From the IMG/VR virus record IMGVR_UViG_3300050029_000153, positions 1 through 42,630 of that record: a stretch of 42,630 nucleotides of DNA, one strand, 5' to 3'. A model generated the notes under the pieces. It saw only the letters and a program-made list of their open reading frames with translations, was not told the DNA's origin and did no database searches. This stretch comes from a virus. Position numbers and translations under genes: made by a program. Shown one piece after another: positions 25,254 through 31,889 of this stretch. Numbering within the stretch: position 1 is the first letter of the stretch; every line of letters starts with the position of its first letter.

Positions 25254-25471
25254 CGACGAACCACCGCCACGAACCCCGCGTCAACGAACGCAACGGCCGT
25301 TTCTTCTGCGCTACGTACAAGTTGTACCTCGACGTGCCGGCAACGACGGCCTCAGATCCACTCAGCGCGACGAACCAGGAGGAGCCGATGGAATACACGT
25401 CTTCAGAGGCGACCAACGCCTCGACCGAACCTACCGCCACGCAGGCCAACCTGGAAGGAGACCTCTCATGA
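25250..25471 (+). CDS. hypothetical protein
   Basis: Seventy-three residues from an ATGA overlap with the VWA gene. The N-terminal half is basic; the C-terminal half is Thr/Glu/Ala-rich. A second ATG at 25388 behind AGGAGGAGCCG could start a 27-residue product, so the real start is uncertain. Function unknown. Confidence 0.45.
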   Translation: MTTNHRHEPRVNERNGRFFCATYKLYLDVPATTASDPLSATNQEEPMEYTSSEATNASTEPTATQANLEGDLS

Positions 25472-25959
25472 TCCCCGAACTGACCATTGAAGAGTACCGC
25501 GAGATGCGGGCTGAACGATCCGCCTTGGCGCGTTCGTCCGCCGTCACGGGCCAGATCATCTCCGAGCTCTATGCGCGCTGCCAGATCTGCGGCCACTGCG
25601 AGCTCGCAGGCGGCTTCTGCTCGTGGTGCAAGACCGGCGATTACACGCTCGACCTGCACCTCCACCTCAACCCGAAAGAAGGAGCCGCATGCCCCAAGAC
25701 CCGAGTCATCGAGGCCACGTACCACCACCCGAAGAACCCTGGCGTTGGCTCGCCAGCACCGAAGCCCTCCAGCGCGAAGCCTACGGCGCCGATCCCGACG
25801 CAACTCGCGGATCCGTCCAGGCCCAAGCCGAGTCGCTCAAGTGGAACGCTCTTGCGGCGTTCGTCGAGCTCGGCGAGGCGACCCGCGAGTTCTCGTGGAA
25901 GCACTGGGCCTCGGATGGCCCGTTCGTCAACCGCGACCGCCTCCTCGGCGAGCTCGTAG
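25468..25959 (+). CDS. zinc-ribbon protein with out-of-frame overlap
   Basis: A 163-residue reading frame starting with ATG behind GGAAGGAGACC. The first 75 residues look real: a helix, then CQICGHC and FCSWC, a four-Cys zinc site. From about residue 75 onward it overlaps the dUTPase-like gene by 271 bases and becomes Pro/Ser/Arg-rich, as expected of an out-of-frame read. The functional part is probably the N-terminus. Confidence 0.5.
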   Translation: MIPELTIEEYREMRAERSALARSSAVTGQIISELYARCQICGHCELAGGFCSWCKTGDYTLDLHLHLNPKEGAACPKTRVIEATYHHPKNPGVGSPAPKPSSAKPTAPIPTQLADPSRPKPSRSSGTLLRRSSSSARRPASSRGSTGPRMARSSTATASSASS

Positions 25960-26099
25960 ACATCGCCCACTTCATGGGCAACATGCTCATCGCCGTCGGG
26001 GTGACCGACGACGAGTGGGCCGCCGCCTACCAGGCCAAGCAGGCCGTGAACCGTGCCCGTCAGCACGACGGGTACACCGCTCGAAAGGAGCGCGCATGA
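25689..26099 (+). CDS. all-alpha NTP pyrophosphatase (dUTPase/dCTPase/MazG-like)
   Basis: A 136-residue protein with the metal-binding pattern of all-alpha NTP pyrophosphatases: E60 and E63 (FVELGEA), FSWKHW at 68-73, and E88 and D91 (GELVDIAHF). Members hydrolyse dUTP, dCTP or other NTPs to the monophosphate. T4 uses an enzyme of this type to remove dCTP before making hydroxymethyl-dCMP. AAGAAGGAGCCGC precedes the ATG. It lies upstream of a thymidylate-synthase-fold gene, which suits a supply of dUMP or dCMP. Confidence 0.75.
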   Translation: MPQDPSHRGHVPPPEEPWRWLASTEALQREAYGADPDATRGSVQAQAESLKWNALAAFVELGEATREFSWKHWASDGPFVNRDRLLGELVDIAHFMGNMLIAVGVTDDEWAAAYQAKQAVNRARQHDGYTARKERA

Positions 26100-27004
26100 A
26101 AGCGTACCTCGCCGGCCCGATGTCGGGCATCAAGGCCTTCAACATCCCCGCCTTCGACCACGCCGCCAAGATCCTGCGGGAACTCGACTTCGAGGTGGTC
26201 TCGCCGGCGGAAGTTGACGGGCCCGTCACCCGCGCTCAGCTCCTGACGTCGCTCAACGGCGACCACGCGGATCTGCCGCCTTCGGACGGTGGGTGGAGCG
26301 CGTACCTCGCGCGCGACTTCCGGATCCTGGCCGACGACGGCATCGAGGCCATCATCACGCTCCCCGGGTGGAAGACGTCGCGCGGCGCTCGGTGCGAAGT
26401 CGCCGTGGCCGAGGCACTGGGCCTCATGCACATCGAACTCAGCGAGTTCATCGACCTCTTCCCCGACCACGCCGACCTCTTCCCCGACCACGCCGACATG
26501 TCGGTTGACATCCGCGAGGAAGTCCTCCCCTGGCATACGCCGGTCCCGATGGCCGTCCGCAACGCGCCCGGCTTCCAGTCGCCGCGCGTCCACATCGAGA
26601 ACACCCAGACACCGGACGAGGTCTTCCAGTCCTACGAGGACAACCCCGAGCGACAGCGTCAGGTGACCGGCGGCGTGAAGGACAACGCGAGCAAGCCGCG
26701 GGTCGATCTCATCCCGTCGAAGCCGCTCATCGGCGTCGGTCACGTCCTCGCCTTCGGCGCGAAGAAGTACAAGCCCAACAACTGGCGCCTCGGCCTCCGG
26801 TGGTCGGACACCCTCGGGTCGGCGATGCGCCACCTGCTGGCCTTCGCCGACGGCCAGGACCTCGACCCGGAGACGGGTCTCCCGCACATCGACCAGGCAC
26901 TCGCTCAGGTCCTCTTCCAGTCCGAGTACTACCACACCAACACGGGTATCGATGACCGCTGGTCCTCGACGTCCGAGGCCGACCGGGAGGCGGCGAAAGC
27001 ATGA
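26096..27004 (+). CDS. DUF4406 - MazZ-like dATP/dGTP diphosphohydrolase fusion
   Basis: A 302-residue two-domain protein. Residues 1-112 (YLAGPMSG, VVSPAEVDG, TLPGWKTSRGARCEVAVAEALG) fit DUF4406, a nucleoside 2-deoxyribosyltransferase-like fold. Residues about 192-290 (GGVKDNASKPRVDLIP, GAKKYKPNNW, AMRHLLAFADG, ETGLPHIDQ) match the N-terminal domain of phage dATP/dGTP diphosphohydrolases (MazZ). The linker carries a perfect seven-residue duplication. It probably acts on nucleotides, but no PurZ-like gene is present, so 2-aminoadenine DNA is not supported. Confidence 0.75.
   Translation: MKAYLAGPMSGIKAFNIPAFDHAAKILRELDFEVVSPAEVDGPVTRAQLLTSLNGDHADLPPSDGGWSAYLARDFRILADDGIEAIITLPGWKTSRGARCEVAVAEALGLMHIELSEFIDLFPDHADLFPDHADMSVDIREEVLPWHTPVPMAVRNAPGFQSPRVHIENTQTPDEVFQSYEDNPERQRQVTGGVKDNASKPRVDLIPSKPLIGVGHVLAFGAKKYKPNNWRLGLRWSDTLGSAMRHLLAFADGQDLDPETGLPHIDQALAQVLFQSEYYHTNTGIDDRWSSTSEADREAAKA
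26453..26494 (+). repeat. perfect 21-bp tandem duplication in the fusion linker
   Basis: Two identical 21-base units encode the seven-residue unit DLFPDHA twice. They lie in the linker between the two domains. Perfect nucleotide identity suggests recent slippage; the unit preserves frame. Confidence 0.9.
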
Positions 27005-27195
27005 ACGCGCAAGACGTCAAGGACATTGTTCAACGGATGCTGGACGCAGGCATCTACCCGTCAGACCGAGCCCTCTTCCGCGTTGGCATCACGATGAACA
27101 GTCGTATTCTTAGTCATCGCAACCAAGTTCTCGAGGCCAACGGTTACACCTACCGCCCCGAAGTCACTCATGGCGCGAAGTGGGTGAAGGCATGA
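27001..27195 (+). CDS. small hypothetical protein
   Basis: Sixty-four residues, helical, between the fusion gene and the thymidylate-synthase-fold gene and overlapping both by ATGA. It starts NAQDVKDIVQRMLDAG and contains SRILSHRNQVLEANGY, which could be an HTH-like helix pair. Function unknown. Confidence 0.5.
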   Translation: MNAQDVKDIVQRMLDAGIYPSDRALFRVGITMNSRILSHRNQVLEANGYTYRPEVTHGAKWVKA

Positions 27196-28007
27196 GGTAC
27201 TACGACACCTTCTCCGAGGCCTGGGTGGCCGAGCTCGAGGGCATCCGCCGGTTCGGCGAGGAGGTCTCTCCACGCGGCCAGGCCACCTCCGAGCGCCGGT
27301 GGAGGCAGTTCGCGGTGTGCGATCCACGCTCCTTCCCCGTCGTGGCTGCGGGGCGCACCTTCGCCAACGTGATCGGCGTCCTCGAGGGCTTGTCGCTCGT
27401 CGGCCAGTTCTCGGTCCCGGAGCTGTTCACGTCACGGGTCAAGAAGTTCGTCGAGTTCACCGACGCGGGAGTCTTCCACGGCTCCTACGGCGCGCGTGTC
27501 CACGGCCGCCTCGGCGACCTCGTGGAACTCCTCGAGCGTGATCCCGACACACGCCAGGCGGCGTTGTCGATCTTCGACAGCCGCTCAGACCTCGGTGTCG
27601 CCAAGCGCGACATCCCCTGCACGTTCGTGCTCCACTTCCTTGTCCGCGATGCCAAGCTCGAGATGCGGGCGGTGATGCGCTCGAACGACATCTGGCTCGG
27701 CACGCCCTATGACCTGACCCAGTTCGCCATCCTCCAGTGCAGTGTCGCGCAGGCACTCGGCCTCGAGCCGGGCACCTACGTCCACTCGGCTTCGTCGCTC
27801 CACCTCTACGAGCGGGACCGCGCCAAGGCCCTGCTCGTCGGCGCGCCCGACACCGAGCCCGGCATCACGGGCGACCTGTGGGGCGGCGAGGGCTCCATCG
27901 CGGACATCTCGTCGCGCGCTCGGCGCCTGTGCCTCGATCCCGTTGGCTTCGTGGCGGAGACCGAGTTCGAGGCCTTCTGTCAGGCCGTTCTAGAACCGGG
28001 AGCCTAG
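27192..28007 (+). CDS. thymidylate-synthase-fold dCMP (hydroxy)methylase candidate
   Basis: A 271-residue protein of thymidylate synthase length. The nucleophile is Cys143 in DIPCT; RSNDIWLGTPYDLTQF at 163-178 is the core nucleotide-binding segment and HLY at 204-206 the second. At the position where thymidylate synthase has Asn (E. coli N177), this protein has Asp174. That change is the known hallmark of dCMP hydroxymethylases and methylases. The predicted reaction is methylene-tetrahydrofolate-dependent modification of dCMP at C5. Ordinary dUMP methylation is the alternative. Confidence 0.78.
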   Translation: MRYYDTFSEAWVAELEGIRRFGEEVSPRGQATSERRWRQFAVCDPRSFPVVAAGRTFANVIGVLEGLSLVGQFSVPELFTSRVKKFVEFTDAGVFHGSYGARVHGRLGDLVELLERDPDTRQAALSIFDSRSDLGVAKRDIPCTFVLHFLVRDAKLEMRAVMRSNDIWLGTPYDLTQFAILQCSVAQALGLEPGTYVHSASSLHLYERDRAKALLVGAPDTEPGITGDLWGGEGSIADISSRARRLCLDPVGFVAETEFEAFCQAVLEPGA

Positions 28008-28009
28008 GC

Positions 28010-28459
28010 GTGTCAAGGACCCGGGCGCGTAGTTCTTCGACTTCGCAGGCAAGTGCGCCTAGAGTGACCCTGGCGTCCTCTGAGAGGGCCCTTGCACGCC
28101 GCCTCACGGACGAAGATCGCCGGCTGCGGGCGATCCTCGAGAAGACCTGGCAGTCGCGCGTCGTCCGGTTCGCCCGGAAGCACGGATGGGCCGTTGTGTC
28201 GTTCCACGCCTCGAGCATGGGCTCGAAGCCGGACGGCACGCCGATCTTCGCCACGGCCATCTCGGGCGACGCTCGCGGCTTCCCGGACCTCTCGCTCTAC
28301 AAGGCCGGCTTCGCGCCGATCTACGCCGAGTTGAAGCGGGAGTTGGGGAAGACGTCGCCCGAGCAGGACGTGTGGCTCGAGCGACTGCGGGACTGCGGGT
28401 GCATGGCCTTCGTGTGGCGGCCATCGGACTGGCCAACCATCGAGGCGTGGCTGAAGTGA
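28010..28459 (+). CDS. VRR-NUC-type nuclease
   Basis: A 149-residue protein with the PD-(D/E)XK pattern of VRR-NUC nucleases: a conserved helix near 50-60 (TWQSRVVRFARKHGW), GFPDLSLY near 90-97 and AELKRE near 106-111, then a Gln in SPEQDVWL. These enzymes cut branched or flapped DNA. The GTG at 28010 gives an N-terminus of about 35 residues with atypical codons, so a later start is possible. Confidence 0.75.
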   Translation: MSRTRARSSSTSQASAPRVTLASSERALARRLTDEDRRLRAILEKTWQSRVVRFARKHGWAVVSFHASSMGSKPDGTPIFATAISGDARGFPDLSLYKAGFAPIYAELKRELGKTSPEQDVWLERLRDCGCMAFVWRPSDWPTIEAWLK

Positions 28460-28776
28460 CCACGCAGCAAGACCGCCGCGACACTCTGGCCGCCGAACTC
28501 GCCGCGCGCATCGCCGCTCGCCCGGTGGTGCTCCCGAAGTACGATGGGCGGCTCCCGTTCCCGAACGATGCCCCGCAGGAAGCCGTCCAGCGCGAGGTCA
28601 TGATCCTGCGGCGGTCCATCGCCGCGCTGACCTCGTTGGCCGACGACCTGGAAGCCCTCTCAGGCGGCCCGCCGCCACCGGCATGGACCCCGGGGAAGAA
28701 GATCACCTACGCGCCGAACGCCTCGGCTGGGCCGGGCGAGCGTCGCATCCGCAGAACAAAGAAGGAGACCGAATGA
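28456..28776 (+). CDS. hypothetical protein
   Basis: A 106-residue protein from a GTG overlapping the nuclease stop. Residues 10-75 are helical and Ala/Arg-rich; the C-terminus has a Pro run and a basic tail (RRIRRTKKE). No recognised domain. It lies between two nuclease genes and is likely part of the replication/recombination operon. Confidence 0.55.
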   Translation: MTTQQDRRDTLAAELAARIAARPVVLPKYDGRLPFPNDAPQEAVQREVMILRRSIAALTSLADDLEALSGGPPPPAWTPGKKITYAPNASAGPGERRIRRTKKETE

Positions 28777-29168
28777 AAGAGCTCACGTTGGCCATCGACC
28801 CGGGCATTGCCTCGGCCTGGGCCCTCATCTCGCCCGACGGGGCACTTGCCGGCACCGGGGTCTGGGCCGTGGATGAGATCCCGGGGCGCCTCGACGCGCT
28901 GATCCGCAGGCTCCACCTCAGCGGCTACACGCTCTCGTGCGTGGTCGCCGGAGAGAAGCCGGGCCCGACGCGGGAGATGGTCATCCGCGGTGCGATCCTG
29001 GCGACACTCGAAGAGATCTACGAGTTGCACGTCCAGACCGTGTGGCCGAACGAGTGGCGGCCGCCGACGCGCGCCGTGAAGTGCCCATGGCGCTACGGCG
29101 GGGTGCCGCTCACACTCGACCAGAAGAACGCCTACAAGATGGCGCTCTTCGCGCGAGGCCTCGCGTGA
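28773..29168 (+). CDS. RuvC-like Holliday junction resolvase
   Basis: A 131-residue RNase H-fold protein. LAIDPG with Asp9, Glu61 in VAGEKPG and Asp116 in LDQKNAYKMA give three acidic residues in RuvC order. Phage RuvC-like resolvases cut recombination or packaging intermediates. GAAGGAGACCG precedes the ATG. The final 'DxxDA' helix of RuvC is altered to DQKNAYKM, so activity should be tested. Confidence 0.7.
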   Translation: MKELTLAIDPGIASAWALISPDGALAGTGVWAVDEIPGRLDALIRRLHLSGYTLSCVVAGEKPGPTREMVIRGAILATLEEIYELHVQTVWPNEWRPPTRAVKCPWRYGGVPLTLDQKNAYKMALFARGLA

Positions 29169-30250
29169 AGGCCCCCACCGGCGAGGAGTGGCGGACGCCC
29201 GTCGACATCACGTCCACCTCGGCCACCGAGCGGGCTGGCTTCCGGAAGTGCCGGCGCCAGTGGTTCCTGACCGTCGCGCACCGGCTCGACCGGCAGGAGC
29301 CCAACGTCCACTTCTTCCTCGGGACGATCTACCACAGTGGCCTCGAGGCCTACTACCGGGCACAGAAGATCGCCGACCTCACGCCCGAGGACCGCGACAC
29401 CCTCGCGCTCGACGCCTACCAGGCCGCCTACGACGAGTATATGGCCCGGATCAAGGAGCAGCTCGGGTCGCTCTTCGCGTATGGGGAGCAGATGTTCCGC
29501 GACGCTGGCGAGCTCGGGATGGAGATGCTCCAGAACTACCTCGAGCACGAACGAACCGACCCGCTCCTCGATGAGGTCATCGCCGTCGAGTTCCGGGTCA
29601 ACGTCGACATCGTCCACCCCGACACGGGCGACGCTGTGGGCACCCTGTCCGTCCAGGCCGACGTGGTGGGCATGAAGGACGGCGAGCTCGTCGTGTGCGA
29701 CCACAAGACAGCGTCGCGGGTGATGCCCTCGGCCCACCTCGACCTCGATGACCAGCTCACTGCCGAGGTCTTCGCGTGGTGGCAGGCCACGGGGAACTTC
29801 CCCGAGAAGGCCATCTACAACGTGTCCATGAAGCGCGCGCCGAAGCCACCCGCGCTGCTAAAGTCCGGGAAGCTCTCCAAGGCCAAGGGTATGGTCACGA
29901 CGGCGGCGATGTACCGCGCCGAGATCGCACTGCGCGGCCTCGACATCGCGGACTACGTCGACTTCATCGCGTACCTCGTCCAGCTCGAGGAGAGCGGTGA
30001 GGATCGCCTCTTCCGTCGTGAGGCGGTGTTCCGCACGCCAGGCCAGATGGCCGCGTTCGAGCGCGACCTCTACTGGGAGTTCACGGACATGCAGGCGGTG
30101 GGCGCCGACCCGTCGCGAGCCTACCCGAACCCGACCAGCGACAACTGCTCGCGGTGTCCCGTCCGGGCCATCTGCACCACGATCCAGGATGACGGCGACG
30201 TTGCCGCGATCATCCAGGCCGGGTACGTCATCGCCGATCCAAGGCGATGA
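29165..30250 (+). CDS. RecB/Cas4-family nuclease with Fe-S cluster motif
   Basis: A 361-residue protein. QADVVG with Asp166 and VCDHKTA at 178-184 form the PD-(D/E)XK core, and DDQLTAEVFAWW supplies the family's Q motif. Cys29 together with Cys328, Cys331 and Cys337 (NCSRCPVRAIC) match the four-Cys iron-sulphur arrangement of Cas4/AddB-like nucleases. Such phage exonucleases process ends for recombination. It begins at a GTG overlapping the RuvC-like gene. Confidence 0.82.
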   Translation: MKAPTGEEWRTPVDITSTSATERAGFRKCRRQWFLTVAHRLDRQEPNVHFFLGTIYHSGLEAYYRAQKIADLTPEDRDTLALDAYQAAYDEYMARIKEQLGSLFAYGEQMFRDAGELGMEMLQNYLEHERTDPLLDEVIAVEFRVNVDIVHPDTGDAVGTLSVQADVVGMKDGELVVCDHKTASRVMPSAHLDLDDQLTAEVFAWWQATGNFPEKAIYNVSMKRAPKPPALLKSGKLSKAKGMVTTAAMYRAEIALRGLDIADYVDFIAYLVQLEESGEDRLFRREAVFRTPGQMAAFERDLYWEFTDMQAVGADPSRAYPNPTSDNCSRCPVRAICTTIQDDGDVAAIIQAGYVIADPRR

Positions 30251-30258
30251 TCCCGTGG

Positions 30259-30264
30259 TACGAT
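30259..30264 (+). promoter_or_regulatory. extended -10 promoter with overlapping dyad
   Basis: GTGG-TACGAT matches an extended -10. ATGATC (30247-30252) and GATCAT (30262-30267) form an inverted repeat overlapping it. The predicted leader of about 16 bases contains AAAGGAG for the small membrane protein gene. Confidence 0.4.
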
Positions 30265-30286
30265 CATTCCCCACGAAAGGAGCGCT

Positions 30287-30430
30287 ATGACCCGACCACT
30301 TAGGCCGGTGCCCGCATCGACGCCCGTACAAGGTTGTGGCTGCTTGATGGTCCTGTTGATCCTCGGCGGTTGCGTTGCTATCCTCGGCGCGGCGTTCGGC
30401 ATCGGGCTCCACATCGTCGGCTTCCACTGA
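30287..30430 (+). CDS. 47-residue single-span membrane protein
   Basis: The ATG follows CGAAAGGAGCGCT, an excellent ribosome site. Residues 1-15 are polar; about 17-44 form a membrane segment rich in Gly, Leu, Cys and Ala. The stop overlaps the next start (TGATG). Such tiny membrane proteins can act in superinfection exclusion or host takeover, but nothing here identifies a role. Confidence 0.6.
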   Translation: MTRPLRPVPASTPVQGCGCLMVLLILGGCVAILGAAFGIGLHIVGFH

Positions 30431-31146
30431 TGGCCGTCAAGGCTCGGAAGCCCGAAGACGCGAAGTATCTCAAGGCCCTCATCCACAGCCCCGCAGGCCA
30501 CGGCAAGACCAGGTTCCTCGGCACCGCGCAGGAGGACCCGCGTACCTTCCCGATGGCGTTCCTCTCGTTCGAAGGCGGCGAGATGACTCTTTCTGGCCTG
30601 GATATCGACGTGTTCGACATCCGGGACGGCAAGGACTACGAGGATGTGTACAAGCAGCTCCGACGTGCGGACACCCCGTACAAGTCCGTCGGCGTCGACA
30701 GCATCACCGAGACCCAGATCAGCACCTTGCTGCAGATCCTGGGGACGGACACCGTCAACCGAGCGGACCCGGACCAGCTCGCTCAGCAGGACTGGGGCAT
30801 CGTCCTTGTCCGTATGCGTCGGATCGTGCGTGAGTACGTGAAGATGCTCCCGATGCACGTGTTCATGACCGCCCTGTCGAAGGACGAGATGGTGGCGCGC
30901 GTCGGCTCAGTCAAAGCACCCTCGATGCAGGGCCAGTTCGCCAACGAGCTGCCCGGCATCATGGATGTGGTTGCTTACCTCGCCCTTGAAGACAACCCCG
31001 ACACGGGAGGGGCCCAACGTATCCTGCTCCTGCATGATTACCCAAAGTTCTCGTGCAAGACCAGAACTCCGTGGAACACTACGGTGCCCAGTGAGATCGT
31101 TGACCCAACGATCACAAAGTTGCTCGACGCGTTGGGATACAAGTAG
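30430..31146 (+). CDS. Sak4-like RecA-fold ATPase
   Basis: A 238-residue protein with Walker A HSPAGHGKT at about 20-28 and a Walker B-type strand SVGVDSITE near 84-92. A Sak4/AAA_24 pattern follows, including VFMTALSKDE and a final basic strand. Sak4 proteins are phage single-strand annealing/recombination ATPases that work with an SSB, and the SSB-like gene comes next. Confidence 0.78.
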   Translation: MAVKARKPEDAKYLKALIHSPAGHGKTRFLGTAQEDPRTFPMAFLSFEGGEMTLSGLDIDVFDIRDGKDYEDVYKQLRRADTPYKSVGVDSITETQISTLLQILGTDTVNRADPDQLAQQDWGIVLVRMRRIVREYVKMLPMHVFMTALSKDEMVARVGSVKAPSMQGQFANELPGIMDVVAYLALEDNPDTGGAQRILLLHDYPKFSCKTRTPWNTTVPSEIVDPTITKLLDALGYK

Positions 31147-31238
31147 AATGGGGTGACTACATCCGCCTGTGCTCATCGTGCCACAAGATCTACGACAGCA
31201 TCGTAGACAACCTGAAAGGAGCTACACCATTCCGATAA
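31104..31238 (+). pseudogene. remnant of an HNH endonuclease C-terminus
   Basis: This frame has no start codon, but from about 31149 it reads WGDYIRLCSSCHKIYDS, closely like the last metal-binding part of free-standing phage HNH endonucleases (LCxxCHxxYD). It ends in TAA at 31236-31238. The ribosome site of the SSB-like gene lies inside it. Probably a deleted HNH homing endonuclease; chance similarity is possible because the match is short. Confidence 0.45.
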
Positions 31239-31816
31239 TCGCCGTGAACCTCGGGGCCGTCGAGGCCTTCGAGAACGTGCCCACCGGCACGTACCTCGGC
31301 CAGATCGACAAGATCGGGTACCGGGAAGCCAAGGAGCAGGGCAAGTTCGCGTCGCTGATGGTGACCTACACCGTCATCGAAGAGGGCGACTTCCTGGGCC
31401 GGAAGCAGTCCGAGTTCCTGAGCTTCTCGCCGAAGGCCCTCTACCGCATGAAGCTCTGGTTCGCCAAGTTCGGCCTCGGGGACGTTCCCGAGTTCGACGT
31501 GGACGACACCACGAATGAGCTTCTCGAGCCGGACCTCGTCGGTGTCCAGGTCATCTTCCAGGTGTCGAAGGACGGCACCCGGGATCGCACCGAGCTCGTG
31601 TCCGTCGAGGACGACATGAGCGAACCGGTGGCCGCGGCGCCTGCGCCGGTTCGAGCCACCCGTCCTGCCCCGGTCGCCGTCGCGGCGGTCGAGGAGGAGA
31701 TCGAGGAAGAGGAGGAGGTCGTCGTGGCCGCCCCCGTCGCCGCGGCACCGCGCCGCGTCGTCCGTGCCGCCGAGACGGCCGCTCGTCCCGCTCCGCAGCG
31801 TCGGTCGCTCCGCTAG
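31229..31816 (+). CDS. DUF669-like single-stranded DNA-binding protein
   Basis: Up to 195 residues. The N-terminal 120 residues (VPTGTYLGQIDKIGYREAK, VTYTVIEEGDFLGRK) match the OB-like pattern of DUF669-type phage SSBs. The tail is Pro/Ala-rich with an acidic run (EEEIEEEEE), as in SSB tails that recruit partners. The best-spaced ribosome site, AAAGGAG, lies seven bases before ATT at 31229, a rare start codon. GTG at 31244 is the alternative. It follows the Sak4-like gene. Confidence 0.7.
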   Translation: MPIIAVNLGAVEAFENVPTGTYLGQIDKIGYREAKEQGKFASLMVTYTVIEEGDFLGRKQSEFLSFSPKALYRMKLWFAKFGLGDVPEFDVDDTTNELLEPDLVGVQVIFQVSKDGTRDRTELVSVEDDMSEPVAAAPAPVRATRPAPVAVAAVEEEIEEEEEVVVAAPVAAAPRRVVRAAETAARPAPQRRSLR

Positions 31817-31830
31817 CTTTCACCCTCGGG

Positions 31831-31856
31831 GCCGGCGGTACGGGCACGCCGCCGGC
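31831..31856 (+). terminator. hairpin after the SSB-like gene
   Basis: GCCGGCGG and CCGCCGGC pair perfectly over eight bases with a ten-base loop. It lies between the SSB-like and polymerase genes and is followed by TCC, not a T tract. A G+C-rich terminator or attenuator is plausible. Confidence 0.5.
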
Positions 31857-31889
31857 TCCACCCCCAGTCCCTCATCGTAGGAGACACGA

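Noticed and set aside
25671-25692. -1 frameshift at CCCGAAA fusing the zinc-ribbon and dUTPase-like genes
   Set aside because: The heptamer is not a strong slippery sequence, and the second gene has its own ribosome site and ATG at 25689.
26096-27004. 2-aminoadenine (Z) genome based on the MazZ-like domain
   Set aside because: No PurZ-like adenylosuccinate synthetase is in the window, and MazZ-like domains occur in many phages without Z-DNA.
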